Shown here: one piece after another, positions 11,349-22,037 of the stretch
How positions within the stretch are numbered: position 1 is the stretch's first letter
How the letters are laid out: every line of letters starts with the position of its first letter
Assembly (NCBI GenBank): GCA_905221605.1
Contig: CAJNDS010002108.1
Span: 607,543 to 671,542 of the forward strand
Reading direction: 5' to 3'
From: Symbiodinium natans
Taxonomy: Eukaryota; Sar; Dinophyceae; Suessiales; Symbiodiniaceae
Length of the DNA stretch: 64,000 nucleotides
The notes under the pieces: generated by a model
What the model was told of the DNA's origin: nothing
Seen by the model: only the letters and a program-made list of their open reading frames with translations
Databases searched by the model: none
Position numbers and translations under genes: made by a program

Positions 11349-11528
11349 CGGGACCCTCCACGGCATCGGTTTGCAGCTCCTCCAAGGGATTGGGGCGGGT
11401 CCCACAGGGCGGGGGGGGGGGGGGGGCGTCAGAAAATTTGGTGTGGGGGGAAGGGTTGGGTTAGGGGGAAGGAGGCCCGATCCGGGTCTGCTTGTTCCAG
11501 ACGCTTCTCGGCAGGAAGCCGAGGCGAA
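11349..11528. repeat. dispersed repeat, copy 1
   Basis: Shares CGGGACCCTCCACGGC, GGTTTGCAGCTCCTCCAAG, GGTCCCACAGG, CGTCAGAAAATTT and TCTGCTTGTTCCAGACGCTT with 30712-30842, in the same order and orientation. A G16 run (11411-11426) and about 35 extra bases interrupt this copy. Confidence 0.88.
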
Positions 11529-11759
11529 TTCTTGGTCTCTCTATCCTTCTTGCGTGACTGTTTGGTGTTCTCTGGTGGTTTGCTGTTGACCAGACCGGGC
11601 TCCTGAAGCAAAAAAATCTTTGCCACAGGCAGGTCTTCAAAACAACCACACAAAACACTTGATACCGATCAAACGCTGCTTTGTTTCCTTGAGCCGCTTG
11701 TCTTGTTCTGTTTATCATTGTACGACTATTCTGATTACTATCATCATTCTTGTTCTTTT

Positions 11760-12165
11760 TAGTGTTACGGTTCTTGTTATTGTTGTTGCTGTTGCGGTTG
11801 CTGTGGCTGCTGCTTTTGCTTCTGCTTTGCTGCTGCTTTTGCCGTTGCTTGTGCTGCTGCGTTTGCTTCTGCGTTTGCTGCTGCGTGCGCTGCTGCTTTC
11901 GCTGCTGCTTTCGCTGCTGCTTTCGCTGCTGCTTTCGCTGCTGCTTTCGCTGCTGCCGCGGCTGCGGCTGGGCTGCGGCTGCGGCTGCGGCTGCGGCTGC
12001 GGCTGCTGCTGCTATTCTTCGACTTCTTCGACTTCTTCGACTTCTTCGACTTCTTCTTCTTGTTCTTCTTCTGATTCTTCTTCTTCTTCTTCTTCTTCTT
12101 CTTCTTCTTCTTCTTCTTCTTCTTCTTCTTCTTCTGCTGCTGCTTCTTCTTCCGTTCCTCTGGGA
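11760..12165. repeat. compound triplet-repeat block
   Basis: Successive arrays of GTTGCT-like units, five GCTGCTTTC units, GCGGCT units, TTCTTCGAC units and then a long TTC run. Every frame stays open as homopolymeric low-complexity peptide (Arg/Gln on the minus strand; Leu, Ser or Cys on plus). These long ORFs are best treated as repeat, not genes. A run of 19 G follows at 12250-12268. Confidence 0.9.
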
Positions 12166-12309
12166 TAGGTTTTCTTGTGGACGGAGGAGTATATGAGAGT
12201 CTCCAGAAGGGAAGTCATTGAGGCCCATACCTGGCGGCATAGGCTTGGCGGGGGGGGGGGGGGGGGGGAGGGAGGGAATCATATCTTTGCACGTCCCGAA
12301 TGACAGCAT

Positions 12310-13070
12310 GAAACTTCCGAACGTCGAGATGCCAAGGACTTGGCGCAGAGCTGGTGGGACCAGATGAAATCCGAGGGCTTCTTGCCCATATGCTCCTCGG
12401 CAGTCTTCTTGGGCTTGGGGTTCAAGACCCAGGGGTTCAGGATTGAAGTTCCGGGCTTGATAACGAGCAGAGGCTGGGTTTAGGATTGCGGCATTTGGCC
12501 CACGGAACTTTGACTGCAGCTAGGTTAAGTCTAAGCAAGCTTGGAGCTTGGGATCTGGTGACCGTGGGGGGTGTGGGGCTTCAACTTTTTCAGGATTTCT
12601 GATGCGAAAGCTTTCAAGCTGCACTTGGGCAGCCGCTTGCTCGGCTATCAAAGCCTAAGGCGGCCGAAGCGGGGGAGGCAATCTGAGGGAAGGACGCGCG
12701 GTCGTGCTGACAATTCCTGAGCGGCAAACAAAAGGCAAAACGGGCACCCTATTTTGGGAAAGACGCATATCTCACCGTAAAAGGCATGGGAGTCTCGGCT
12801 GTTCTCACACCAAGGTGAGCACTACACAGCGATGATGAAAGTGCTGCCCACAGAAATTGTGGTCAAAGTGCTGCATGTTCTGGCTATGCGCAGGTGTGCG
12901 CGAGTAGGTCCCAAGTATTGGCAAGATTGAAGAGAGATTCCCGTAACAGTTCCGTCGACTCGTCATTTTGGGTAAGCAATCACAAAACTCCGCGAGCGGA
13001 GGCAAATTATGTATACATAGTTGACGGCTTCCCACTGACCTGAACGTGATATGATCCGAAATGTGACTCC
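12310..13070. other. no gene seen
   Basis: Short ORFs only; no motif. Confidence 0.5.
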
Positions 13071-13074
13071 TAAG

Positions 13075-13692
13075 CTAGAATTCTCCGGTGTATGCGACCT
13101 TGATCTCAGGCCCTGGCTTCAAGTTCATCACAGGACCCATGACCCCCATGCGCTTCAATGACAGTACTCTGCCTTTAAAGTACAGCTCCAAACCATTCCA
13201 AACCTGGACTCGCGCCTCGAACCCTTTGTGCCCCTCATCCCCCTCATCTCCATGAAGGGCTTCTCGTCGAGGGTCCTCGTGGTTGATCTTCTTGGGATTT
13301 GCAGCCTTAAACAGAGCATCCAATGTCGCCCGTGTCTTTGGCCAAGGCGTTGGATCGCGAAGACTTCCGCGGTGCAGAGTCCTGGTGGACAGCTCAGCTC
13401 GCCTTCCCGGCATCAGAAGCCCCTTACTGGTACTGCCTGTATGCCGATTGGAATCCGATTGGAGCCTGGTACAAGGCATGTCTGAACCTGCTTGTGGGCA
13501 CTTGTGGACGCTTCCACGCCACCCCAGCTCTGAGCGTATGGGCGCCAGACGGTACACAGGCACGATGCTTAATCGCAGTTGCGGTCTCTGTCCTCGCGCA
13601 ATTCCAGTTCCGACAGAATCTGATGGCGATCGGTACGGTAACATGCAGCCCTTGCTTGCTGCGCCGGTTTCCTGTTGACTTCGAAGTTTCAA
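13075..13692 (-). CDS. possible minus-strand coding region, unknown
   Basis: A 205-codon open frame. Its C-terminal 85 residues read like protein (LDALFKAANPKKINHEDPRR; ARVQVWNGLELYFKGRVLS) and finish at a stop at 13075. The N-terminal half is Arg/Ser-rich and less convincing. A plus-strand ORF of 189 codons (13323-13892) overlaps and is about equally plausible. No family is recognised, and only one strand can be real. Confidence 0.25.
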   Translation of the reverse strand: MKLRSQQETGAASKGCMLPYRSPSDSVGTGIARGQRPQLRLSIVPVYRLAPIRSELGWRGSVHKCPQAGSDMPCTRLQSDSNRHTGSTSKGLLMPGRRAELSTRTLHRGSLRDPTPWPKTRATLDALFKAANPKKINHEDPRREALHGDEGDEGHKGFEARVQVWNGLELYFKGRVLSLKRMGVMGPVMNLKPGPEIKVAYTGEF

Positions 13693-14287
13693 GTGTCAAT
13701 CCTGAACCCTATCCTAGAGACTATCGACTGCAGAAGTCCGGTGGATCTTTGGCTTCAGATCGGCCGCTGCAAAGTTGTCTCCGTGGCATGGCGCGGCGTG
13801 GGGACGCGCTCAACGGTAGAGAGCTCCACGCTCTAGTTCTGGTGGGGATGAGGGTAGGCTCCCTCTTTAAGCATCCAGAATTCGATACTTGAGTAAATAT
13901 GAGGCCTGCGCTGAAGAGTTCCGCCCTGAGTCGCATTCCCCCAATATCAAAACCCCTCTCCCACATTTTTCTCCCTAACTCAGAAATGATCGGGGCCGGA
14001 ATTTCTTGGGAGGAACGGGCAAGAGGGGGGGGGGAGAGGCGAGCTACTCTGCACCACGTTCAAGGTAAAGCAAGAATACCTTCAAGTGGGGCAAGGCTAG
14101 CTCCTAGGTGAGGTGGGGGGTAAAGGGTGGAGGCATTGGGTGTCCGTTTTTTGTTTGGCGGCTTTCCTGATGCACCGTCCGCTCCCGCATCGAAGCACGC
14201 CCCGAAGCCTCGGCGGATAATGGTATTAAGGCATTACTCAACATATGATTGGCATGCCATGCCATGCTGTTTGGAGAAGCCAATCCG

Positions 14288-14409
14288 TAAACCCTAAACC
14301 CTAAACCCCAAACCCCAAACCCCAAACCCTAAACCCTAAACCCTAAACCCTGAACCCTGAACCCTGAACCCTGAACCCTGAACCCTGAACCCTAAACCCT
14401 AAACCCTAG
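14288..14409. repeat. CCCTAAA/CCCTGAA tract
   Basis: About 17 units, with an inner run of CCCTGAA and CCCCAAA variants arranged in blocks, showing local expansion of point-mutated units. Confidence 0.95.
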
Positions 14410-14419
14410 CCAGAGCTCA

Positions 14420-15300
14420 CCGGAGGTTCGTCCGCATGGAAGACGCAGGAGTTGCGCCCGAGGCAGGGTCGGCAGGGTAGGTGGTGATGCGCGGAGCGTG
14501 AGCCAGCTTCAGCGCAAGCAGGTCCCTCGGTACCTCTACGAATGCGAAGACTGACGAAAGCACAGGATGAAGCCCCTTCTAGAGTAGGTTCGTTTCGCAG
14601 AGGGAGCCCGAAGCCCTGCATCTGGGAGGCAATGAGCTATGCGGCAGTGATTGAGCGTGCAACTTCTGAAGGCGATGTTTTCATCATCTTCGGTTGCAAG
14701 TACATGTGCAATCCTGTGCATGGATGTGTAGAGTGAAGTGTTCTGGTGCAGAGAGTCGGTGTTGCAGTCCCGAGGCTTAACAATAGATCCTATGAAGGGC
14801 TTCGAAGCGAACAACCCGAAAAGCTAAAGTCTGCAAACTCAGATTACAAGGCACCACCATCCGACCAGCTCAACCCAAACACTTAACCCTACCCTAGGAA
14901 TTCCACGCCGGACTCAGCTTAACCCTGACCCTGGTGCGAAATACCACGCTCTCAATGTTTGAAGGACCAGGATTATTATGATGATTGCGCTGGGACTGGA
15001 ATCCCGTATTCCCACAGCCCCACCACAACTCCTACTCTCAAACGAGAATCCGCACTCCTGTCGCTAGCAAGAATATTGTGCTGCAGTCGTGACATCAGTA
15101 CGTAGTGAGTAACACAGCATCTCTTTCTGAAGGCCCCTAGAAGAACGTTTGGTTCTCGATTGTTCGGGTTTCCTATCGTCTGCTGGAGTCTCCGGAAGTA
15201 GGACAGCTTTGTCCTCGGCCATTCCTTGGTTTTGCTTAGATTCGCTCATTCATTCGCTCCATGAATAATAAGCAAAATGCATACAAGAAGCATGTGAACG
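14420..15300. other. no gene recognised
   Basis: Overlapping short ORFs on both strands around 14406-14814 and 15064-15249. No domain. Confidence 0.45.
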
Positions 15301-15369
15301 ACTAGATATTGTATTAGAAGCGTTTTTTGGGGGCATGTATTCATTCGCCCATACAATCAGCGATATTTA

Positions 15370-15680
15370 CTGTTACACTTATGAGAACTATTACCTTCAC
15401 CGTCATCATTGTTACTATTCTCTTAGTTGTAGCGTCATTACTTTCTGCGGTGATGCGTATTACTTCTATTCCTGCTATTGTTAATGTTATTTCCGTTTTT
15501 ACTATTGCTACTATTGTTGATACTACTGTTCTTACTTTGCTTATAATTGTTACTAGCATGACTATGGTTCGAATAGTGCTATGTAAGCACTTTTATATTG
15601 ATTACCATGGTGACTGTTTTGTTACTGCGATTACTGTTGGTCCTATCTCTATGTCTTTTTTATGGTAGTATTTCTTTGGC
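15370..15680. repeat. degenerate ATT/ACT-rich triplet sequence
   Basis: Repeated TTACTATT, ATTGTTACT and TACTATTGTT words suggest an old expanded triplet array. The 113-codon frame is almost all Ile, Val, Thr and Leu and is best explained by composition. Confidence 0.6.
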
Positions 15681-15871
15681 TGCTATTTTTTCTGCTGTGA
15701 GTTGTAATTGTGCATCAGCTTCAATGCTGTTTCTACTATCACGTTTGATACGATCATGACGTTTCGTCGTTATTACGGTGGCTACTTTTGTTGCTAGCGT
15801 CAAACATAAAGACGAAGAACGTTCCTTCACTCTGTTTGGACGACCATTACTACAACATCCTCTGGTAACTA

Positions 15872-16055
15872 AAACCTAAACCCTAAACCCTAAACGCTAA
15901 ATGGAGGCTCCCATCCCAAAAGCTTCAGGCAGGGTCGGCGGGCAGCCAGCCACCTTTCCCGGCCCTGTTCAGGGTGAACCCTGCGCTGCCAGCTTTTGGG
16001 ATGAAGCCTTAAAGGGGGTTTAGGGTTCAGGGTTAAGGGTTTAGGGTTTAGGGTG
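15872..16055. repeat. CCCTAAA ... TTTAGGG bracket around a 115-bp segment with a perfect 13-bp inverted repeat
   Basis: CCCTAAA units at 15872-15900 and TTTAGGG units at 16015-16055 flank a GC-rich core. Within it CATCCCAAAAGCT (15912-15924) pairs exactly with 15991-16003. After CTTCAG (15922-15927) a frame of about 27 codons is open to TAA. The core could be an exon or a hairpin. Confidence 0.8.
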
Positions 16056-16669
16056 TTTTACCTCCAAAACACTAAGTGCCACAGGGCAGTGGTGGTTCCA
16101 TTTGGGGGACATGAGGGGGGAGTATAGAACCGTCTTGGGGCTCTCTTCAACAGTGGGCAGTGGTTCGGCAAGCTCTTTGTTCTTTGCAGGCGTTGCGCTC
16201 TCGTGGTTTGACAAGATGCTCACTGACGGCTGGGCGCGGGAAGCTCAACAATGGTGTTGAAGCCATGCAGGTAGGGGGAAGCTTGCGAGATTCCATCCAC
16301 CCCACTACCAAAGGCGACCGCTCGCATGTGCACTTCGAAGTCTTCTAAGGCCTGACTTGGACGCCTGCAAAAGCATGCTCGTGGCAGGATCCCCGGGAGC
16401 GAACGGATGTCTGCCATCCTTTGGCTTGAATGCACCAGCCGTCCCTGAGTCGCAAGACCCTATACTTCTCTGAACACCAATCAGAAGCACAAATTTTCAG
16501 TGGCAAATTCGAGAGGAGTAGAAATTCCGTATTAGGACAGCACCTGTCTGCGGCAGGGCTTGTAGAGTAGTCGCTTGGAGAGAGGTGGAATGCAACCAAA
16601 ACGGAACACCTTTCGGCAGCGGCAATCCTTATCCTGGTGTTTGGCGCGACACCTTCTTCAATTCTCCAG

Positions 16670-16798
16670 GCATCTGAGAAGTTCGTCAAAGACACAAAAG
16701 GCATCGGCACGTGGGCTGGAAAACCTCCACGAGGAACACCCTTGTGGGAAGAGCGCGAGGGTGTGGTATCCATGCGCCAGTGGGTGTATCTTTGCCAG
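16670..16798 (+). CDS. candidate 43-codon exon
   Basis: A pyrimidine-rich acceptor, CTTCTTCAATTCTCCAG, precedes a phase-0 frame of exactly 43 codons (EKFVKDTKGIGTWAG; EEREGVVSMRQWVYLCQ). It ends at TGCCAG|GTGCGCAAG, a good GT donor. The family is not recognised. A minus-strand ORF (16345-16947) overlaps, but the matching splice signals favour plus. Confidence 0.4.
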
Positions 16799-17142
16799 GT
16801 GCGCAAGGCAAACCTCTGGAGTTGGGGGGGGGAGGCGGGGGAGCTCTTAGTTTTTTGGCAGAAAATGTGGAACAATGTCATCCCATGGCACGGTTCCATA
16901 AGAATGCTCACATGCTGTATGTCCGATCTGTGTGGAAGTCTTGCCACCTGTCCTTACTGGTATGTTCGTCTCTTGCGCCCTGAGTACACAAGTACTAGTT
17001 ACTAGTACAAAAAGACAGTCACGCTAGTCCTGCCATAATTCTCCTGCACCTTATGCCCTTTCACCTAGCCTTCAACCATGAGATAGCACTCTCCGAGGCC
17101 ATCGGCCGCACCGCGCCCGCGAGAGCTGTCGGTTGCTGAGAT

Positions 17143-17710
17143 TCATAGACCTGCGGGTCTTTGGTTTCTCGTAGGGTTCCCCGCAAGAACGTAAAAGAAA
17201 GCAGGTTTGAGTTGTTTTGGGGGGCCGAAGGGATCCGCACTGGAACGCTCGAAGAGGAAGCCTGTCAGGCGTTTGCAGGGATTTCCACGGGGTAGGTGCG
17301 GTTTGTGAGGGGATAATGATAATGGGTTAAGAGGGTCCCCCAAACCCTAAACTCCAGAGTCTTCAGGGGATGTTCCTGGCAACCCTACACATTCACTACG
17401 TTTTTTTCGCACAGAGGCCCGGAAGAGACCATGCAAGTTGGCACAATCTGTTGTGAAGAAACCTGCCCACATCCTTCCGACGTATCAAGGAGCGTTCTGC
17501 ATGGGGGGGGGGGGGGGTTCTCCAGAAGGCTTGCCGAGAAAGTTCCAACGGACCATTCAGACTTTCTGGCAGCTTATTTGCCCAAAGCGGCAGCATCGGA
17601 CCGTTGGGGGGGATTCCAGAGATGCTTTCGAAGGATTAGTATGGGGTTGTGCCAATATCAAACCCGGAGACCAGAGGGCAGTGGCCTCGGCGGATGTGGA
17701 GGTGAGGTGA
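17143..17710. other. ambiguous coding-like region
   Basis: Plus ORF 17438-17710 (with segments such as RKFQRTIQTFWQLICPK) follows a TTTTTTCGCACAG acceptor at 17405-17417. Minus ORFs 17396-17596 and 17143-17343 also read like protein. A G15 run at 17503-17517 makes any frame unstable. Neither strand can be preferred from sequence alone. Confidence 0.25.
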
Positions 17711-17774
17711 ATTATGTTTCTAAATCTCGGCTGGCCGTTCCAGCTGATCGAAAGACACAAACAAGTTACATATA

Positions 17775-17905
17775 CCTATAAAAATATGTGTGTATGTATA
17801 TACATATGTATATATATATATATATATGTACATAGATATATATATATATGTATACGCAGAAAGCTATATATATATATGTATGTATATAAATATGTATGTA
17901 TTCAT
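17775..17905. repeat. TA/TATG microsatellite
   Basis: Alternating TATATATG, TACATA and TATGTA words. Confidence 0.9.
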
Positions 17906-18413
17906 GAATGCTTGAATGCACTCAGATCGAGTGGCTGCGCAAGATGGAGATCGTGTTCAACCTTTTCCCAGATCTTGCCGAGTGCCCAGTAGAAGGTCCA
18001 GAGAAGTCTCGTCTGAAGATGGGACCAAATGCGACGATGTTCTGAAGGCTGATTGTGCCTCCTCAGGAGTTTTGCCGCTGCGGGCTGCCAACAGCAGACT
18101 CGCGAATACTGTCGTACTTTAGTCCGTTGGTCTGGCGTTCAATGTTTTGGGAGGGGTCTTCTGATTCTCATGTCCTTCAAGCGATTGCAAAAATTAACCC
18201 TGCCTGACAGAAGAACTCCTTCTCTTGAAACAACAATGGAGGCATCTGCTTGTAGGCCAGTCATGTAATGTTGGGCACAGCGCTTTGCCACGCGGGACTG
18301 TCGAGGTGCAACGAATAAGTCTGCAGTACTTGTCTCAGTGCCGTTTAGTTTTGGTGAGGCCTCCTTCTCCCAGAGGGGCAGGAGGGTGAGAAGCTATGAC
18401 TACCAATTGCTGA

Positions 18414-18490
18414 AGAACCCCCAAACAAGGAGAATGTTCTTCCTTGTAAGGCGAATATAGGGATTATTAATTCTATTTTTTGGGGGTTCT
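18414..18490. repeat. short element with perfect 12-bp terminal inverted repeats
   Basis: AGAACCCCCAAA at 18414-18425 and TTTGGGGGTTCT at 18479-18490 are exact inverted copies. Inside, ACAAGGA/TCCTTGT forms a second hairpin. The ends resemble the ends of the GGGG/GGTACC elements. Confidence 0.65.
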
Positions 18491-19209
18491 CAAGCAAATA
18501 GTAGATGACCCACACCTCTTCAGGCCTGCTACAACATTGTCCTCAATGCCGCGGCGGTCTCCCCAGTTCTGATGTAAAGAGTTGGTCTGATTCTTCCGCT
18601 CTTGCAATCAGCTAGAAGTGGGTCTGCCAATTTGCCAGTGAAGTTGGAAGGGCAAGCGATTTCTTGGCGGGTTCCAAAATTTTTCGGCGCCGTGGATGTT
18701 TCGGGCAGCGTGCCTCTAAACGAACCTGTTGCCGGGCCCCCTCCCTCCTGGGGGTCGGGGTAAGGTGGCCCTGGGGAGCATGCAAAAGAGGTCCCAAAAT
18801 GCACTAGACATTGCTGGTTTGGAGGGTGCTTTTGTTTCCGCCGTGTGCCTCGTCGATCAGGTCCGGTCGAGAGCAGACATCCATCCCGAGAAGCTGCTCA
18901 TGGAGATGCACGAGAGGTACCTCCGGCCTGGGCCCTGAAGTGTGGGCAGCAGTGCCTTTTGGAGCCACAGGGGCCTTTGTTGCCTCTCTAGCATGTCTTA
19001 CTTGGGTAGCCCGGGCAGGTGCGGTGTATGTGGTGGGGGAGTAGAGGAGAGGTCACCAATACCACGAAGTTTGACGAAGGGTTCTGCACGATGGCTAGCC
19101 CGCCCATCATGGCAAGGATGGAGCCATGAGCCGCCCACACAGGACTTTGTGATGGTGTGTAACACCCTGGTGGTCCAACTGGGGGTTTTTCGAAAACACG
19201 GGACCCCTA

Positions 19210-19285
19210 AAGCAGACCCCCAAATAGTAGGATTACCTGATAATAAGGACCCCAATAAGGTACCCTTAATATCGAAAACCCCAAC
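19210..19285. repeat. GGGG/GGTACC family member, inverted
   Basis: Reads CCCCCAAATAGTAGGATTAC, then GGACCCCAATAAGGTACCCT, then ATATCGAAAACCCC. This is the reverse complement of the element at 7740-7840 with about the same block order. It lies immediately upstream of the next PPR exon's acceptor. Confidence 0.65.
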
Positions 19286-19294
19286 TCTCTGCAG

Positions 19295-19406
19295 CTCTTA
19301 GCTACGAAACATCACCTGGAGCACTCGCTGACCGATGGGAGGCCTGACGCCGTCAGCTTCAACACCGTGATCTCAAGCTGCGCAAGGCGCGCCTGTGCAC
19401 GAGGGG
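19295..19406 (+). CDS. PPR exon
   Basis: After CTCTCTGCAG an open frame reads TDGRPDAVSFNTVISSCARR. RPDAVSFNTVISSCAR is a strong PPR signature (PDxxSFNtvIsacar). The exon ends with a split Gly codon at GAGGGG|GTTTAGGG, so the TTTAGGG tract begins at the donor. PPR proteins are usually organellar RNA-processing factors; only about one repeat is visible. Possible partners are the PPR exons at 23857-24644. Confidence 0.62.
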
Positions 19407-19442
19407 GTTTAGGGTTTAGGGTTTAGGGTTTAGGGTTTAGGG
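19404..19442. repeat. TTTAGGG telomere-like tract
   Basis: Five near-perfect units starting at the PPR exon's inferred donor. Confidence 0.93.
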
Positions 19443-19449
19443 TGACCCA

Positions 19450-22037
19450 ACATGCCTTGAACTGGAAGAGCCTTGAAGGAGGCACTCGACAACCCGCACG
19501 CTGAATTTTCCAGATCGCGAACTCGAAGTGGAATTCTCTGATAGCCTACAACCATCCACATCTTTGAAGTTGCACCTCGGCAATTCTATGTGGAGAGGTT
19601 GCTAGCTAGATTCTGCTAGATCTTAGATCTTGGCCCCTGGAAAAATCCCCAGGACTGGCGACGACGAAGGCCAGGAATGGAGGGGAGTTCACATAGCTGT
19701 CACATAGCAGCTCACGGCTGCCTGAAGAAGGTGTCTCCAGGATTCAGATTCGTACCAAACGCGCTACGGCTTGTCGTGCGACTCCAGGGCGTTCGAATCT
19801 GAAGCTTCAGCCACTTCAGGCAAAGTGTCCACTTATAGCCGAGGCAAAGTACCAACAAACACATCCGAACATCGCTATGTGAAATTGCAAGCGCCTCCCA
19901 TGGAACAGCTGCAGCCTCTGTAGAAGGTTGTAGGACGGGCTGTCCGCAGCATCAGCAACTCTTCGGTGCCTTGGAAAGCCATGGAAGAAGTCCCCGAGAA
20001 ACATCCTGCAGAAGGCACGCGATGCGGGTGCCCGATGTCAACAGCTGATCGGTCCCCGATCAAGTTCACTCTTCCGCCTTATCCTGGCCACACCAGTCCG
20101 GCTAGCGGCTAGCAATGGCTAGTCATGGCAAGCTCAGTCTGTGCAAGTCATGTGTATGTCAGTGGATATACCTTTTGTGTGCCCTTTGTGAAGGCGCCAC
20201 CGCAGAGATCACGGAGCTCGACCCAATGGGCGACGCTTGGGCTCCTGCTTAGCGCGATGCCTTGTGTGCTTTTTAGGCGAAACTCTAGCCTGATACCTTC
20301 CTGAAACACTTTAAGTGTTCCTGTATTGCTGCAACTAAGAGGCTGTATTCTATAGCTCATATTCGCAAGGCACCTCCCGCTGCAACGCAGAACCCACTTG
20401 TTCCCTTCGCAAGTCACACACGGATCCCGTTGTCGTCAATTTTCCGACACACATTCGCAAGAGCTCTCATCTCAATATGGTCTCTTGACCATATCGAGAC
20501 TGCAGGATCTTGTGACGTATCACCTCACTATGGTGGATGGAAGCGCCTCTCAGCTTGCAAAACACTCAAGCTCCGAGGGTCTCTGCAGCCGCCCGAGCCC
20601 CCAGGAAACCGAGCTCTCCTTGAGCCGAGCCGCCTCCGTCTTCGACGCCATCACCGCAGCCGCTGACTGGAAGGGGTCGACAGCCGGACGCATGAGGCCG
20701 CTTGCCTCTAGGGCCTCTAGGGAGTCTCATCGGGGATCTCCTTCTTCGTTCAATAACTTCACGGGAACCCTAGCGGCTTCGGCTTCCGGGGCGAAATCTT
20801 GCGAAAGGAAGAGGTTTGATGGCTTCCGGGTTGAAAGGCTTTTGCAGGAGTGTTTCTTGTCCATGCGGCGCATTTGTTTTCCAGGAGTGCTCTTTCATGG
20901 CTCTCTAGAGGTGTGAGAAGGCATGGTGGTTTCTTGAGGGTTCTTGCCTTGACTTAAGGCTGACGCGAACCATTACTGTCTTACAAAGCTTTAGTTCCCT
21001 GGAGTCTGGGCTTAGGGCACCATGGCCAAAAGGGCTTGCAACAAACTGCAAGGTGTCGAATCACAGAGAGGTTTGATGGTCTGTCCTGTCCTGAGTCGAA
21101 GCCTTGAACAACTGCGCAGGCTAATCGTTCGGGGCCAGGGACAGCCCCTCCGGATCAGCCGCGAGACAAAGCTTTGCGACGTGACAGGCAGTCGGGAGGG
21201 GGACCTTGCATGCATTGTGCTGCCTAAAGCTCAGTCTTTCTTGTCAATGCCCTATAATGCAACAGGCCTTTTCTTTAAGCAATTTCATGATTCCACTTCG
21301 AACACCCCCACACTGCAAGCTAGGAATTTGCGAGCTCACTCTGCGGTGGGGCACTCCAGGAACACTCAGAGGATTCTCTGGGGATAATCCGAGGTTGGGC
21401 ACTGTAGGGGTTATCTGTGGGGATGGTCTGGGGTTGGGCATGCCAGGGAATCTGCAGGATACGCTTGGGTTGGACACTCGGGGGATACTCTGGGGCACTC
21501 CATGACGCTCTGGGAATACTCTGAAATACTCTGAGGCTCACAGGGGATGGCTAGGGGGGAATCCAGGGTTCGGGGGGGGATTCTCTGGGGTTGGACACTT
21601 CCGCGACTGGTTTTTGGGGTATTCTGCTCTGGGGTGGGATGCGTGTGATGGGCGTGGAGTAGAGCGGGAGGAGCAGAGTTTAGTTTGAAATCCAGCAACC
21701 CCGCACCTTGCTTCAGTTGCGAAATCTTCCTAGGGGAGCTCCAAGGCCTCTCGGTTGTTGCACCTCTCGAGTAGAGACCGGGGTCTCGTTCACTGCTTGT
21801 CTGGGCCAAGAGAACTCTGTTACAGTCCTGTGGAGGCGCATGAATTGGACACACAGTTTATGCCTTCAAGGCGCCGCTAGCAGATTTTAGGAATGGCATC
21901 GGCACTTTGCCAATTTGCCGACGAGCGAAGCAAGCACCCACCTGGCACCAGGACATGAAGGTGTAGGATTCCCTCGCAATCAGGACCCCAGCAAGGTATC
22001 CCCAATATCGTAAGCCCCCCCTTGGTGGTTCTCAAAG
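19450..22037. other. no gene recognised; local G-rich degenerate repeat
   Basis: 21330-21600 carries repeated GGGGTTGGGCAC, GGGATACTCTGGGG and GGAATACTCTG words with a spacing of about 30-35 bp. The ORFs on both strands there are shadows of this repeat. A GGGG/GGTACC-type fragment lies at about 21975-22020, just before the SPRY gene. The ORF at 20398-20916 has no recognised domain. Confidence 0.45.

Noticed and set aside
11461-12309. 282-residue Arg/Gln-rich minus ORF and overlapping Leu/Ser plus ORFs.
   Set aside because: Explained by triplet arrays; every frame is open because the repeat units are multiples of three.
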